Source: Thiotrichales bacterium
Lineage (GTDB): Bacteria; Pseudomonadota; Gammaproteobacteria; Francisellales; CACEW01
NCBI GenBank assembly: GCA_947478175.1
Contig: CANJUQ010000003.1
Location: forward strand, 62,001 to 126,000
Length of the DNA: 64,000 nucleotides
Direction of reading: 5' to 3'
The notes beneath the pieces are model-generated. The model saw nothing but the letters and a program-made list of their open reading frames with translations, was not told where the DNA came from and did not search any database. Each line of letters starts with the position of its first letter. The stretch's first letter is position 1. Shown here one piece after another: positions 29,510-37,790 of the stretch. The position numbers were made by a program, and so were the translations under genes.

Positions 29510-30481
29510 CCCCGGTCCTTCGTAAATCAACCCTGTATAAATCTGAATTAAACTCGCGCCGGCTTCGAGCATTTTCTCAGCGCGTTCTGGAGAGTTAATT
29601 CCACCGACGCCAATAATAGGAATCTGATTTTTGAGAATCGCTGAGAAAGATTTAACAATGGATAAAGATTTTTCAAAGATAGGCTCGCCTGATAATCCGC
29701 CTGTTTGGTCTTTAAAAACACTTTTTAGATTTTCTGGTTTTTGGACCAGGGTATTAGTCGCAATGATTCCATCGATTTTATTTTTTAAAAAACAGTCGGA
29801 CATGATTTGAATATCTTGTTCTGATAAATCAGGGGCGACTTTAATTAATAAAGGCACATAGCGATTATGTAATTTTTTTAAATCTTGTTGTTTTTGTTTA
29901 AGCGGGCCCAATAAATCAGACAGATATTTTTCAGTCTGTAATTCACGAAGATTTTGAGTGTTGGGCGAAGAAATATTAATAGTGATAAAGCTGGCATAGG
30001 GATAAGTTTTTTCTAAGCCAATTAAGTAATCTTTTAAAGAATTTTCTATCGGCGTCGTCGCATTTTTTCCCAGGTTAATTCCCAAAATCCCTGAATAATT
30101 CGATTTTTTAATATTTATAATTAACTGATCAACGCCCTGGTTATTAAATCCCAGGCGATTAATCAAAGCCTGATCTTCTTTCAATCTAAAAATTCTAGGT
30201 TTGGGGTTGCCCGGCTGAGGTTTTGGAGTAACGCCACCGACTTCAATAAATCCAAAGCCTAATTTAGCTAGCAGATTTAAATATTCAGCATTTTTATCCA
30301 GTCCTGCGGCGAGGCCCAATAGATTAGGAAAATTTAAGCCAAAGCATTGGATTGGTTTTGGAAGATCGTAATGCTGAGTGGGGAATAAATATTTAAATTT
30401 TTCTAATAACTTAAAAGTCAGCTCATGAGCGGCTTCTGGTGGAAGTGAAAATAAAAGAGGTCTGATAAGTTTATAAATCAT
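29471..30481 (-). CDS. pyrD: Dihydroorotate dehydrogenase (quinone), class 2
   Basis: A 336-residue FMN enzyme that oxidises dihydroorotate to orotate in pyrimidine synthesis, passing electrons to quinone at the inner membrane. The N-terminal amphipathic helix typical of class 2 (IYKLIRPLLFSLPPEAAHEL) is present, then FPNLLGLAAGLDKN, FGFIEVGGVTPKPQPGNPKPR, the catalytic Ser in ISSPNTQNLRELQ (near residue 173), and GGLSGEPIFEKSL. Length equals the E. coli enzyme. Its 3' end overlaps the folD end, so the two mRNAs are complementary there. Confidence 0.96.
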   Translation of the reverse strand: MIYKLIRPLLFSLPPEAAHELTFKLLEKFKYLFPTQHYDLPKPIQCFGLNFPNLLGLAAGLDKNAEYLNLLAKLGFGFIEVGGVTPKPQPGNPKPRIFRLKEDQALINRLGFNNQGVDQLIINIKKSNYSGILGINLGKNATTPIENSLKDYLIGLEKTYPYASFITINISSPNTQNLRELQTEKYLSDLLGPLKQKQQDLKKLHNRYVPLLIKVAPDLSEQDIQIMSDCFLKNKIDGIIATNTLVQKPENLKSVFKDQTGGLSGEPIFEKSLSIVKSFSAILKNQIPIIGVGGINSPERAEKMLEAGASLIQIYTGLIYEGPGLIKKICRQQSVL

Positions 30482-30494
30482 GAAAATCTTCTAA

Positions 30495-30506
30495 TGGTGG
30501 CTATGG
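30495..30506. repeat. Possible island attachment-site remnant
   Basis: Twelve bases, TGGTGGCTATGG, are identical and in the same orientation to the 3' end of the tRNA-Met gene at 34111-34122. Looser similarity runs on for about 20 nt. Its location at the far edge of a block of accessory genes is what would be expected for a decayed attL/attR pair. A 12-bp match alone is weak. Confidence 0.35.
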
Positions 30507-30663
30507 TGTGGGCTCTCGAAACACTACCTTGGCAAAAGTTAGGGCGCTATTCAAGCGTAAGCGATCCGAGAAACATGCTTACCGAAGCCAATTCCTAGCC
30601 TTTCAGACATCAGATATTTTCATTGAATATCTTTTATAGCTCGTCGTCTATTTAAAAATATCC

Positions 30664-30852
30664 GTGCCAGTTCAAATAGAACTGATGAAGGGCGGTCGAA
30701 TTCCATTACTTTCTATCGCTGATCTAAATGCTTTTTTAGAGCAACAGCACTTGGAGCGAGATAGCCTATATGAAGAAGTTGCAACTCTGACGATAGAGTC
30801 TGTTTCTGTTGAGGAAGATGTGATTAAAATTATCGAAGCGATTAAGAAATAA
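30664..30852 (+). CDS. Small hypothetical protein
   Basis: A 62-residue unrecognised reading frame starting at GTG (or ATG at 30685). The sequence looks protein-like: a PVQIELMKGGRIPLLSIADLNAFLEQ opening, then an acidic helix and an EDVIKIIEAIKK end. The first strand-like part followed by helices recalls small antitoxins or phage proteins, but nothing diagnostic is seen. It lies at the left end of the putative tRNA-linked island, alone on its strand. No clear ribosome site. Confidence 0.35.
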   Translation: MPVQIELMKGGRIPLLSIADLNAFLEQQHLERDSLYEEVATLTIESVSVEEDVIKIIEAIKK

Positions 30853-30890
30853 TCAGCAGTATAAAAAAGTGTTAATAAGCTCAATTTACT

Positions 30891-31373
30891 TTAGGACTTG
30901 TCCGGATTTAATTTAGCTAAAGCCAAAATCAAATTTTTCTGGTCCTGTTTATTTAAAATTCCAAAATATTTGGCATCTACACTCTCGACAATCCCGACCA
31001 ATTTCTTAGCCAGTTTAATTCCTGATTTAGTTAAGCAAACTGATTTGGCACGCGTATCTTCTGGGTGTTCATCACGAGTAACTAAATCTTTCTGAGCCAG
31101 AGATTTAATCGATTTTGAAACCGTCATTTTGTCTAGTTTTGACTGATTAATAATCAAAACTTGATTGGGAATAACGTCGCTTTCTTCGAACCATAGCAAA
31201 ATGGCCAAGATTACAAATTGAGGATGCGTAATCTCAAAAGGATCTAGAGATTTTTTAATTGCTCGCTGCCAAGTGATCGTCGTCTGCCAGAGTAAAAATC
31301 CAGGGCTGTCTTCAGGGGCTTCAAAGCCAAATGAGCTATTTGAATTAGAACTAGGCATAAAAGGTTCTCGCAT
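30891..31373 (-). CDS. MarR family transcriptional regulator
   Basis: A 160-residue winged-helix repressor-type protein. The MarR pattern is visible: helix 1 (FLLWQTTITWQRAIKKSLDPF), LTHPQF-like EITHPQFVILAILLW, the recognition-helix region NQSKLDKMTVSKSIKSLAQKDLVTRDEHPEDTRAKSVCLT, where the wing reads DTRAK, and a C-terminal dimer helix. Ligand unknown. It overlaps the upstream SRPBCC gene by 23 nt, so the pair is one operon, probably autoregulated through the promoter at 31817-31843. Confidence 0.88.
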   Translation of the reverse strand: MREPFMPSSNSNSSFGFEAPEDSPGFLLWQTTITWQRAIKKSLDPFEITHPQFVILAILLWFEESDVIPNQVLIINQSKLDKMTVSKSIKSLAQKDLVTRDEHPEDTRAKSVCLTKSGIKLAKKLVGIVESVDAKYFGILNKQDQKNLILALAKLNPDKS

Positions 31374-31776
31374 AGTGAACTAAAGAATCTGTTTGTTCTC
31401 TGGCACCCTCAGCGACATTCTTAGCAACTAATTTTACCCAGAGAAAACTTAAGGGGCCTTTGACGGTAATTTTATTTGTAATTTTCAAACCCTCTGGGGT
31501 GTCTTCTAAGAAATGCTCATCGAACATTTTGGCGCCAGGAAATCGGCAATAGTCTGAAAACTCTTGATAGGGGATGATGTTAGAAATAAAGATTTTTACT
31601 TTAGGGCCGCCTTTGGGTTTGAGAATAAATTTTGAACCCGCAGTAAAATTTTCTCGCATATCGCAATAATCCAAACCCTTGTCCCATTGGGGCCAGTTGT
31701 TGATATCTGACCAAGCAGCCCAGATTTTTTCTTTGGAAATATTGGGATAAACATGGCTGAAAGATTGTGTCCACAT
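31351..31776 (-). CDS. SRPBCC (START-like) family protein
   Basis: A 141-residue protein with the START/Bet v 1-like fold pattern used to bind hydrophobic ligands: an N-terminal strand (FSHVYPNISKEKIWAAWSDINNWPQWDKGL) with the typical WPQWD turn, a strand-rich middle (FILKPKGGPKVKIFISNIIP) and a long C-terminal helix. Polyketide-cyclase/dehydratase-type annotations are common for the family, but the ligand is unknown. AGGAG lies 9 nt before the ATG. It is the first gene of an operon with marR, which suggests that MarR controls a small detoxification or ligand-binding function. Confidence 0.82.
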   Translation of the reverse strand: MWTQSFSHVYPNISKEKIWAAWSDINNWPQWDKGLDYCDMRENFTAGSKFILKPKGGPKVKIFISNIIPYQEFSDYCRFPGAKMFDEHFLEDTPEGLKITNKITVKGPLSFLWVKLVAKNVAEGAREQTDSLVHYARTFYA

Positions 31777-31816
31777 GGCGTAAAACTCCTAATAGATAAA
31801 ATTAGTATTGATAAAT

Positions 31817-31843
31817 ATTATATATAAGTTTACTAAATGTCAA
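31817..31843 (-). promoter_or_regulatory. Putative sigma-70 promoter for the SRPBCC-marR operon
   Basis: On the minus strand, TTGACA (31838-31843) is followed 15 nt later by TATAAT (31817-31822). Both hexamers match consensus; the spacer is 2 nt shorter than ideal. The -10 box lies 40 nt before the SRPBCC start. The AT-only sequence around the -10 could hold a MarR operator. Confidence 0.5.
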
Positions 31844-32028
31844 TGACTGGCTTAGAGGGTTATAGAGGGTTATAGAGCAATAAGAAGTTATTTGTTAAAA
31901 ATTTGATTAAACTTGCGTTCGATTTTTAATCTCAAAATTTTCCCGATAGCTTGTTTAAATTTTTTTAAAAGAGGCATTAAATTCTTCTATTAATTTATAG
32001 GCCCCAGCTTTGGGGTCATGAGGTTTAG

Positions 32029-32871
32029 GTGATTGAGTTGGAGAGTATGAGTTATCAATATTCTGTTTTTACTTCTTCTTCAAAAAACTCTGGTAATCCT
32101 GCTTTTGTGATTTTTGATTTTGAAGCCGATGAAACACAAATGCAGGCCCTAGCTAAAAATTCTGGTTTCCCAGTTGTTGTCTTTATTTTGAAGGGCCAGA
32201 AATACCCATTGATTCGATTTTTCTATCCCAATATGGAATCCAGTTTATGCGTTCATGGGGCGATGGCGGCGGCTTTCGCTGTTTTTAAAAATAAATTTTC
32301 TCAAGATCAAAATATTTTACTTGAGACAAAATCTTCTGGAGTCTTAGCGTTTTTAATTAACTCAGAAAATCAATCTGTCAGAATTAAGTTATTTAAAAAA
32401 CTAGTGCTTTCACCGCCTAATTTTGATCTTAAATTAATCTGTAATTTTTTAAATTTAGACAGCGAAAATTTAATAGACCAAAACTTGCCCTGCAGGATTG
32501 AATCTGTTGGAAGTCCTAAATTATTAGTCCCCCTCAAAGATTTAAAAATATTAGGAACCCTGAGGCCTAATTTTGATTTGATTAAGACCTGGAGTTTAAA
32601 AAACAAGATCAACGGTCTTTATGTTTATTTTGTCGATCAAAATCAAAATATTTTCGCGAGAAATTTTAATCCTAATTCAGGCATTCAAGAGGACTCTGGA
32701 ACGGGTGTGGCCGCAGGTGCTTTGTGTTTGATTTTGAAAAGAGATCTTGAAATTTTTCAAGGGGAATTTATTGGAAAGCCAAGTGAAATCTTCGCGGAAT
32801 ATGCGAGTGAAGATCATGTTTGGGTGAGAGGGGCTGTTTCAGAGTGGGTATCAAGACATTGTAAAATGTGA
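32029..32871 (+). CDS. PhzF family isomerase-like protein
   Basis: About 275-280 residues with the PhzF/diaminopimelate-epimerase-like fold. The opening YSVFTSSSKNSGNPAFVIF matches the family's variable VD.F....GNP.AV pattern; the second half has the FNPNSGIQEDSGTGVAAGALCLIL motif. The usual catalytic Glu region (GFSETAF in PhzF) reads NSGFPVVVFI, so the acid may be missing, and SLCVHGAMAAAFAVF replaces LCGHATLAAA. Activity is therefore uncertain. The start is GTG 32029, TTG 32038 or ATG 32047; ribosome sites do not decide. It lies within the putative island. Confidence 0.72.
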   Translation: MIELESMSYQYSVFTSSSKNSGNPAFVIFDFEADETQMQALAKNSGFPVVVFILKGQKYPLIRFFYPNMESSLCVHGAMAAAFAVFKNKFSQDQNILLETKSSGVLAFLINSENQSVRIKLFKKLVLSPPNFDLKLICNFLNLDSENLIDQNLPCRIESVGSPKLLVPLKDLKILGTLRPNFDLIKTWSLKNKINGLYVYFVDQNQNIFARNFNPNSGIQEDSGTGVAAGALCLILKRDLEIFQGEFIGKPSEIFAEYASEDHVWVRGAVSEWVSRHCKM

Positions 32872-32897
32872 TTTTCAGGTGCTCGGTAATTTGAGGG

Positions 32898-33206
32898 TTA
32901 AATCAGGGCAGGCGGAACGAACTCTTTAGTCTTGAAAAGGCGGCTTTAGATTTCGAAGCCAATAGCATTCATCTCAAAGATTCAAAATCTAGAAAAAAAC
33001 GCAATATCCCCATGAATAAAATAGTGGTTGAAACCTTAAAGCAATGGCTGGAGCAAAATGCTCATATTTCATCCCCTTATGTTTTTCCCTCGGCCTCTAA
33101 TCCTGCAACTTACAATAGGGATGCTAATAAAGCCTGGAATACTCTATTGGGCAAAAACATAAACCAAGAGCCTTTAATTGAGGACTTTCACTGGCATGTT
33201 AGATGA
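32898..33206 (+). pseudogene. Tyrosine-type integrase remnant
   Basis: About 102 codons of the catalytic domain of a phage-type integrase, without start or end. Box I is recognisable (RRNELFSL, holding the first catalytic Arg), followed by DFEANSIHLKDSKSRKKR and IPMNKIVVETLKQWL, then VFPSAS. Where intact relatives read FHWHDLRH, this sequence reads DFHWHVR and stops, so the second catalytic box and the Tyr are lost. Sequence before 32898 is closed by a stop. It is a decay product of an element inserted near the tRNA-Met gene. Confidence 0.8.
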
Positions 33207-33840
33207 GAATGGAACTACCGAGGATTTCTCGGTAGTTCGTGAAGAAGGGCAAAGATCAGTTTCTAGACGGATTAAGCATTACAATTTGGATGCCATTATT
33301 TCTGTTGCCTATCGAGTCAACTCCAAGCGAGGTACTCAATTTAGGCAGTGGGCAACCAAAACACTGAAAGAACATCTCGTACAGGGCTGGACTCTCGATA
33401 AAACTAGATTCGAAAAAAATGCAGCCGAGTTAGAAGCTGCATTAATGTTGGTCAAAAAAGCGGCTAGCTCTTCCGAGCTCATTTCTGAAGTCGGTCAGGG
33501 ATTCATTGAAATTATTAGCCGTTACACGCGGACTTTTTTATTGCTACAGCGGTATGACGAAGGATTGCTGACAGAACCCAAGGGAACAGAAGGCGGCGTT
33601 CTTCCTTCTTTACAAGAATCGAGAAAACTCATCGCACATTTAAAATCAGATTTGGTTTCAAGAGGGGAGGCCAGTGATCTTTTCGGATTAGAGCGCGAAG
33701 ATGGCTTGGCTTCTATTCTGGGCAATTTAGATCAATCAGTTTTTGGAGAACCCGCTTATCCGACGATTGAGCGTAAGGCAGCGCATCTTTTATATTTCAT
33801 TTTGGATAAAGAAACTTTTGAAGAGTTTTTAAGAAAATAA
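33196..33840 (+). pseudogene. RhuM family gene remnant with truncated Fic/Doc-like end
   Basis: An open frame of 214 codons that matches the middle of RhuM-type proteins: SVVREEGQRSVSRRIKHYNLDAII, then VAYRVNSKRGTQFRQWATKTLKEHLVQGWTLD. The RhuM N-terminal 50-60 residues are absent; the match begins exactly where the integrase remnant breaks off. The C-terminal half resembles the start of a Doc/Fic module (FGEPAYPTIERKAAHLLYFIL), but it stops before the expected HPFSDGNKR-type active site. Function is probably lost, although the remaining frame is free of stops. It is likely a toxin-like accessory gene of the former element. Confidence 0.75.
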
Positions 33841-33952
33841 AGATTGTTGGATATGTCTCAAACCATCTTGCATAGACAAGATGATAATTTTGCGAACTCT
33901 CAAAAGTGAATATTTATAACCTTTTGGTTAGAATTATTGAATGATTTTGAAT

Positions 33953-33983
33953 AATGGTGCTTACAAAAGGCGCCATTTTTTTT
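33953..33983 (+). terminator. Rho-independent terminator
   Basis: An 8-bp stem, AATGGTGC against GCGCCATT (one G-T pair), with a 9-nt loop, runs into eight T residues. It lies 113 nt downstream of the RhuM remnant and before the tRNA-Met gene. Confidence 0.7.
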
Positions 33984-34110
33984 GCACCCATTTATTTTTA
34001 TTTGGAGTGTTTTGTATTTTTAGAGCACCCATAGAGCACCCATGAAAAATTTTAAAGACCCGGCAGTGATATTTGATTAGATGTAATTGATTGAATTTTA
34101 TGGGGAATAT

Positions 34111-34187
34111 TGGTGGCTATGGGTGGACTCGAACCACCGACATCAGCATTATGAATGCTGCGCTCTAACCGACTGAGCTACATAGCC
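34111..34187 (-). tRNA. tRNA-Met (CAT)
   Basis: A 77-nt tRNA read on the minus strand, including an encoded CCA. Acceptor arms GGCTATG and CATAGCC pair; the D arm has AGCTCAGTCGGTTAGAGC; the anticodon loop is TTCATAA, giving CAT; the T arm has GGTTCGAGTCC. It looks like an elongator tRNA-Met: the acceptor starts with a normal G-C pair rather than the initiator mismatch. The adjoining integrase remnant on its 3' side suggests it served as an integration site. Confidence 0.95.
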
Positions 34188-34246
34188 GTATGGCTTAAAA
34201 GCGGCGCGAATTATCAAAAATGAGCGAGTTAATGTCAATCGATTTT

Positions 34247-35449
34247 TTAGTTTTGCACCCTGTTTTTAATTTTTTTTCCTAGGATGGCCAATCCGAGAGA
34301 GACCCCTGACATCGCAAAGAAAAGAAAAGCCATCGGTGTTTGTGAATGGGTGGGTAAGAGTGTTGCCAGAGAAGACATAATAAAAACTTCTAGGGCTAAC
34401 AAAGAGCCAAATAGAGCACTGGCTGTTCCCGCGGCTTTTGGGAATAAATTTAAACACATTGCAGCTGTATTGGGCGCACCTAAACCGCCGGCACAAAATA
34501 AAAAGAAAGTAGTGATGACAATAATTGAAAGATAGGGTTTAAAACCCAGCCCAAAAATAATCATGAATAGGCTGACTAAGACATCTAATAAAAGCGCTAA
34601 AAAGACGATTTTATTGGCGCTGAGATAATTAATTAAAAAGCGATTAGTCAGATTTCCTGTGAGCCCGCCGATCCCTAAAATTAAAGCTACTCGCCCGTAA
34701 TCAATCGCTGAATAATGTAAGTCGATCTGAATTAAAAACGGCGCAATGGTATTAAAGACAACCAACATGGCATAGAGCAAAGAATTTATGGTCGCATAAA
34801 TAATAAAAATAGGGTGCGTGATAATTTCTGACAGGGTTTTAAAAACCGCTTTCGGATGAAGTGAAATCGGATGTCGATGAGTTTCAGCTAAGACTAGGGA
34901 CGCATAAATAAAAGTAATCAGGCCAAAAATTCCAAAGAAATAAAAATCTGCTTGCCAATTGAAATAATGCTGAAGATATCCACCGATCCAAGGGCCCAAA
35001 ATAGGCCCTAAAGACCAACTAATAGAAATACAGACGACAGCTTTAGTGAGTTCTATTCCTTCAAAACAATCAGTTGCTAAAGCTCGAAAGACCACGCCCG
35101 GTCCGGCAATGGTCAGGCCTTGAAGCAAGCGACAAAGAATTAAGAGATCAATGTTAGAAGCAAAAGCAGCGATAAAACTCACCAGGGTATAAAGAAAACC
35201 TCCGATGATTAAAATTTTTCTGCGTCCCCAGCGGTCAGATAAGACACCCAAAAAGATTTGGCCAATGGCATAGCCGAGCATATAGAGAGCTATGGAGAGC
35301 TGAGCCATATGTTGCGATGTATGAAAATAAACTGTGATAGCTGGAAGAGAGGGGACATATAGATCGATACAGGTCCCTAATAAAAAGGGCACTAGAAAAA
35401 ATAAAACATAAATATGATTTTTCTGGGATCTGGAAAGGGCGATTTTCAT
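34247..35449 (-). CDS. Bcr/CflA family multidrug efflux MFS transporter
   Basis: A 400-residue twelve-helix proton antiporter of the inner membrane. Family marks include DLYVPSLPAI near residue 27 (motif D1 of drug antiporters), the loop GVLSDRWGRRKILIIGG (motif A), LCRLLQGLTIAGPGVVFRALATDCFEG, and the motif C-like SWSLGPILGPWIGGYL. Chloramphenicol, bicyclomycin or another compound may be exported; this is not readable. It is transcribed toward tRNA-Met. The ATG at 35449 gives the usual short basic N terminus. Confidence 0.9.
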   Translation of the reverse strand: MKIALSRSQKNHIYVLFFLVPFLLGTCIDLYVPSLPAITVYFHTSQHMAQLSIALYMLGYAIGQIFLGVLSDRWGRRKILIIGGFLYTLVSFIAAFASNIDLLILCRLLQGLTIAGPGVVFRALATDCFEGIELTKAVVCISISWSLGPILGPWIGGYLQHYFNWQADFYFFGIFGLITFIYASLVLAETHRHPISLHPKAVFKTLSEIITHPIFIIYATINSLLYAMLVVFNTIAPFLIQIDLHYSAIDYGRVALILGIGGLTGNLTNRFLINYLSANKIVFLALLLDVLVSLFMIIFGLGFKPYLSIIVITTFFLFCAGGLGAPNTAAMCLNLFPKAAGTASALFGSLLALEVFIMSSLATLLPTHSQTPMAFLFFAMSGVSLGLAILGKKIKNRVQN

Positions 35450-35588
35450 GGATTTATTCAGGTTACAAAAAATCGCAAGGGTAGCAGGGAATCAGCTGAA
35501 TTAGCACAGGAGTTTAATAGGGAACGCTACTCAGAATACGGGCAACACAAATTATTGCCAAAATCCAATCAGATTGGCGCCTCTGACA

Positions 35589-36296
35589 TTAAGAAATCTT
35601 GAACGGATTGTAATTAACGTTGTAATCATAAGAGTCAATGCCCTCTGATTTTTTAAGAAACAGGCTTAAAGCCCATGCTGGCCATACAAAGACGCAGGCA
35701 TAAATTATTTCAATAAAATAAGCCCAAGAAAAAACGGTGATTTGCTGGTGTAGTGATAGTCGATTTGAGAATCCAATGATAACGGCAACGCCAATAATTA
35801 ATAATTCTGAAATGGCAGTTGATAGGATACTTCTGATCCAAAATAATCTTCCGCTGAGTAAAATTTTCCATTTTGAAATGAGGTAAATATTTAAAAAACT
35901 ACTGGTAATGTTCCCAATAATTCCGCCAATGACAAATAAATACATAGAGCCATCTGTCAGCTCAAAAGCATTTTGGTAATTTTCAAAATTGGCTGATGGA
36001 AGAGAGATCACGCCTTTAATAATCATGGAAAAAATAAGCTCACCAATGAGTGAAAGCCAGATAATTTTTTTAGCAATATTGTACCCATATACTTCTGTAA
36101 TGACGTCGCTAAATAAATAAGTCAGGGGAAAGACAATGGTCGCTCCTGAGAGGGTAATGCCCCCAATACTGACAAATTTATAAGCGACGACATCCGCAGA
36201 AAGAATCGCCACGAAATAAGCCATGATGATGATCAATAGATATTTCGAATTTAATTTTAAAGGGTCTCTTTTGTAAGACAGAGTATCAATAGGCAT
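35589..36296 (-). CDS. Queuosine precursor transporter (YhhQ/VUT family)
   Basis: A 235-residue inner-membrane protein with about six hydrophobic segments, of the COG1738 vitamin-uptake-like group; E. coli YhhQ imports preQ0 and preQ1 for queuosine tRNA modification. Characteristic parts are LSADVVAYKFVSIGGITLSGATIVFPLTYLFSDVITEVYGY, with the conserved Asp and Glu, and the later RSILSTAISELLIIG. It is followed on the same strand by no queuosine synthesis gene. The mtnN-like gene lies 17 nt upstream, so the two are probably co-transcribed. Confidence 0.87.
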   Translation of the reverse strand: MPIDTLSYKRDPLKLNSKYLLIIIMAYFVAILSADVVAYKFVSIGGITLSGATIVFPLTYLFSDVITEVYGYNIAKKIIWLSLIGELIFSMIIKGVISLPSANFENYQNAFELTDGSMYLFVIGGIIGNITSSFLNIYLISKWKILLSGRLFWIRSILSTAISELLIIGVAVIIGFSNRLSLHQQITVFSWAYFIEIIYACVFVWPAWALSLFLKKSEGIDSYDYNVNYNPFKIS

Positions 36297-36313
36297 TCAA
36301 AAGGCCCCATTTT

Positions 36314-37048
36314 TTAAAGACCCAAGGATTCTACAGAGCCTACGATGTGTAATGCCATGGCTGCAGGCCTATCTGCTGTTCTGATATCTGCGGCATGAAC
36401 TGCTTCATCGCCTCCCGTTTCGTCAAGCGTATTGCTGACGGATCGAATGGCCAGCGCTGCAATTTCGAAGACAGCCGCAGTGTTATAAAAAGCAGAAGCT
36501 TCCATGTCCATGGTGTCGACTCCTGCTTCTCGAAGCGCTGCAATTTTTTCTTTAGGGGAGGGGAAGTTATCACTGGTTCCCAGGCAGCCTATTTTTTTCC
36601 AAGGGGCGTCATATTGATCAGCTAATTTAACTAAACGTTCATCGGCAAAATATTCTTCAGGAATTAAGCCGTCGGCGTGACGATGTTTTAAGGCTTCTTC
36701 GAACCCTGTGCCTGTCAATGCTTTATGGACGCCAAATAAATCAGCATCAATGCATCGTTGGCCAATGATAACGCTACCTGTTTTAAGTCCAAGATTAACG
36801 GCCCCAGCGGTTCCCGTAAATAAAGCAATTTTGGGTGCAAAATAAGTAAAGGCCAAGGTGAATGAAATAGTGGCTTGGACTTTGCCTAAGCCAGAATGGG
36901 TGAGGGCTACTATTTTGCCCCTATAGTTCCCAATGAGATATTGCATGGGTGGGGCTGAAATTTCTTCTAAATCTGTCAGGCTTTCTTTGTAATGATTCAT
37001 TTCACCTAGAAATGCTGAAAAAATGATGGCGTCGACTGATATCTTCAT
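36314..37048 (-). CDS. MTA/SAH nucleosidase-like protein
   Basis: A 244-residue nucleoside phosphorylase superfamily protein (PNP/UDP family). Motifs: VALTHSGLGKVQATISF near residue 50, FTGTAGAVNLGLKTGSVIIGQ, and the nucleoside-binding DTMDMEASAFYNTAAVF near 180 with the ribose-binding Met-Glu. A late Asp (RSVSNTLDETGG) replaces the usual RxxSDxAD motif by SNTLDE, so the base-binding Asp appears shifted. MTA or adenosylhomocysteine cleavage is likely but not certain. Upstream of yhhQ-like gene in the same operon. Confidence 0.8.
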   Translation of the reverse strand: MKISVDAIIFSAFLGEMNHYKESLTDLEEISAPPMQYLIGNYRGKIVALTHSGLGKVQATISFTLAFTYFAPKIALFTGTAGAVNLGLKTGSVIIGQRCIDADLFGVHKALTGTGFEEALKHRHADGLIPEEYFADERLVKLADQYDAPWKKIGCLGTSDNFPSPKEKIAALREAGVDTMDMEASAFYNTAAVFEIAALAIRSVSNTLDETGGDEAVHAADIRTADRPAAMALHIVGSVESLGL

Positions 37049-37198
37049 AGGGTTATTTATTTTCCATTAAGAGTTATTGTTGTAACTAATTTTGATATAA
37101 ATCGATGCAATGAACAATAGTTTTTTCTCCTTATAGATTTTTATTATTATTTATTGGATTATTCCAAACAGTTTTTCTAGGGGGTTGTGGGGTTTTTT

Positions 37199-37765
37199 AT
37201 GTTTCTGAGGGATAAGATAAATCGAGTACTGGGCCGTTTTGTGGATTTTTTTACTGTGCATTGCCATCGTGATTTTTCTTTCAAATTGGAAGAGATCGAT
37301 TTTAAAGCCAATAAAGTAATTATCAGATGCATAGGGTTGCGAACTATTATTAAAACAACCCTCGAAGAAGCCGTGTATGACGCTTCTTTAATTCGTGGAA
37401 TGTCGCCCATTGAAGCTTGTATGTTAGGGGGTTATTTGGGTCGATATTTGAAAATACCCCGTGAGAACCAGCAGCCCATTAGCAAAAAAACAAATCAGTT
37501 TTCTTTTTTATTAAGTAATAAAACAGGCAGATACTGCATTGCCTTTCAGGATCGTTCAGGAGAAGTCGGGTATTTCGACCGTGAAACTAAGAAAGAGTTT
37601 CTTCGGCAGCCATTGGAAATAGTGAAAGATTCCCATTTGATTTCTTTATTTGATCCGAGTCAGGCTTGTTATATCGGGCTTTTAGCGGGGTCGAGTTTAG
37701 AGAAAGCCATTAGCGTGGTGAAGAAGTCTGCCTCTACGAAGCCAAATTTGAGAATAGTGAAATAG
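37199..37765 (+). CDS. Hypothetical protein
   Basis: About 188 residues, unrecognised. No signal peptide or membrane segment is seen; the N terminus is basic (FLRDKINRVLGRF). A region LEEAVYDASLIRGMSPIEACMLGGYLGRYL (residues about 60-90) may be helical, and the rest alternates strand-like stretches (SFLLSNKTGRYCIAFQD). ATG at 37199 is preferred to the GTG at 37187, because a TGGGG site is well spaced only for the former. It converges on the XRE-S24 regulator gene. Its composition is ordinary for the window. Confidence 0.65.
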   Translation: MFLRDKINRVLGRFVDFFTVHCHRDFSFKLEEIDFKANKVIIRCIGLRTIIKTTLEEAVYDASLIRGMSPIEACMLGGYLGRYLKIPRENQQPISKKTNQFSFLLSNKTGRYCIAFQDRSGEVGYFDRETKKEFLRQPLEIVKDSHLISLFDPSQACYIGLLAGSSLEKAISVVKKSASTKPNLRIVK

Positions 37766-37790
37766 GATTTTTATAAGATTGCTTTAAATC

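Noticed and set aside
30495..30570. Second tRNA gene suggested by the match to the tRNA-Met 3' end
   Set aside because: After the first 12-20 nt no anticodon arm, D arm or matching 5' acceptor strand can be drawn.
34284..34535. 83-codon plus-strand frame opposite the Bcr/CflA transporter
   Set aside because: It lies wholly antisense to a well-supported membrane protein and has no signal of its own.
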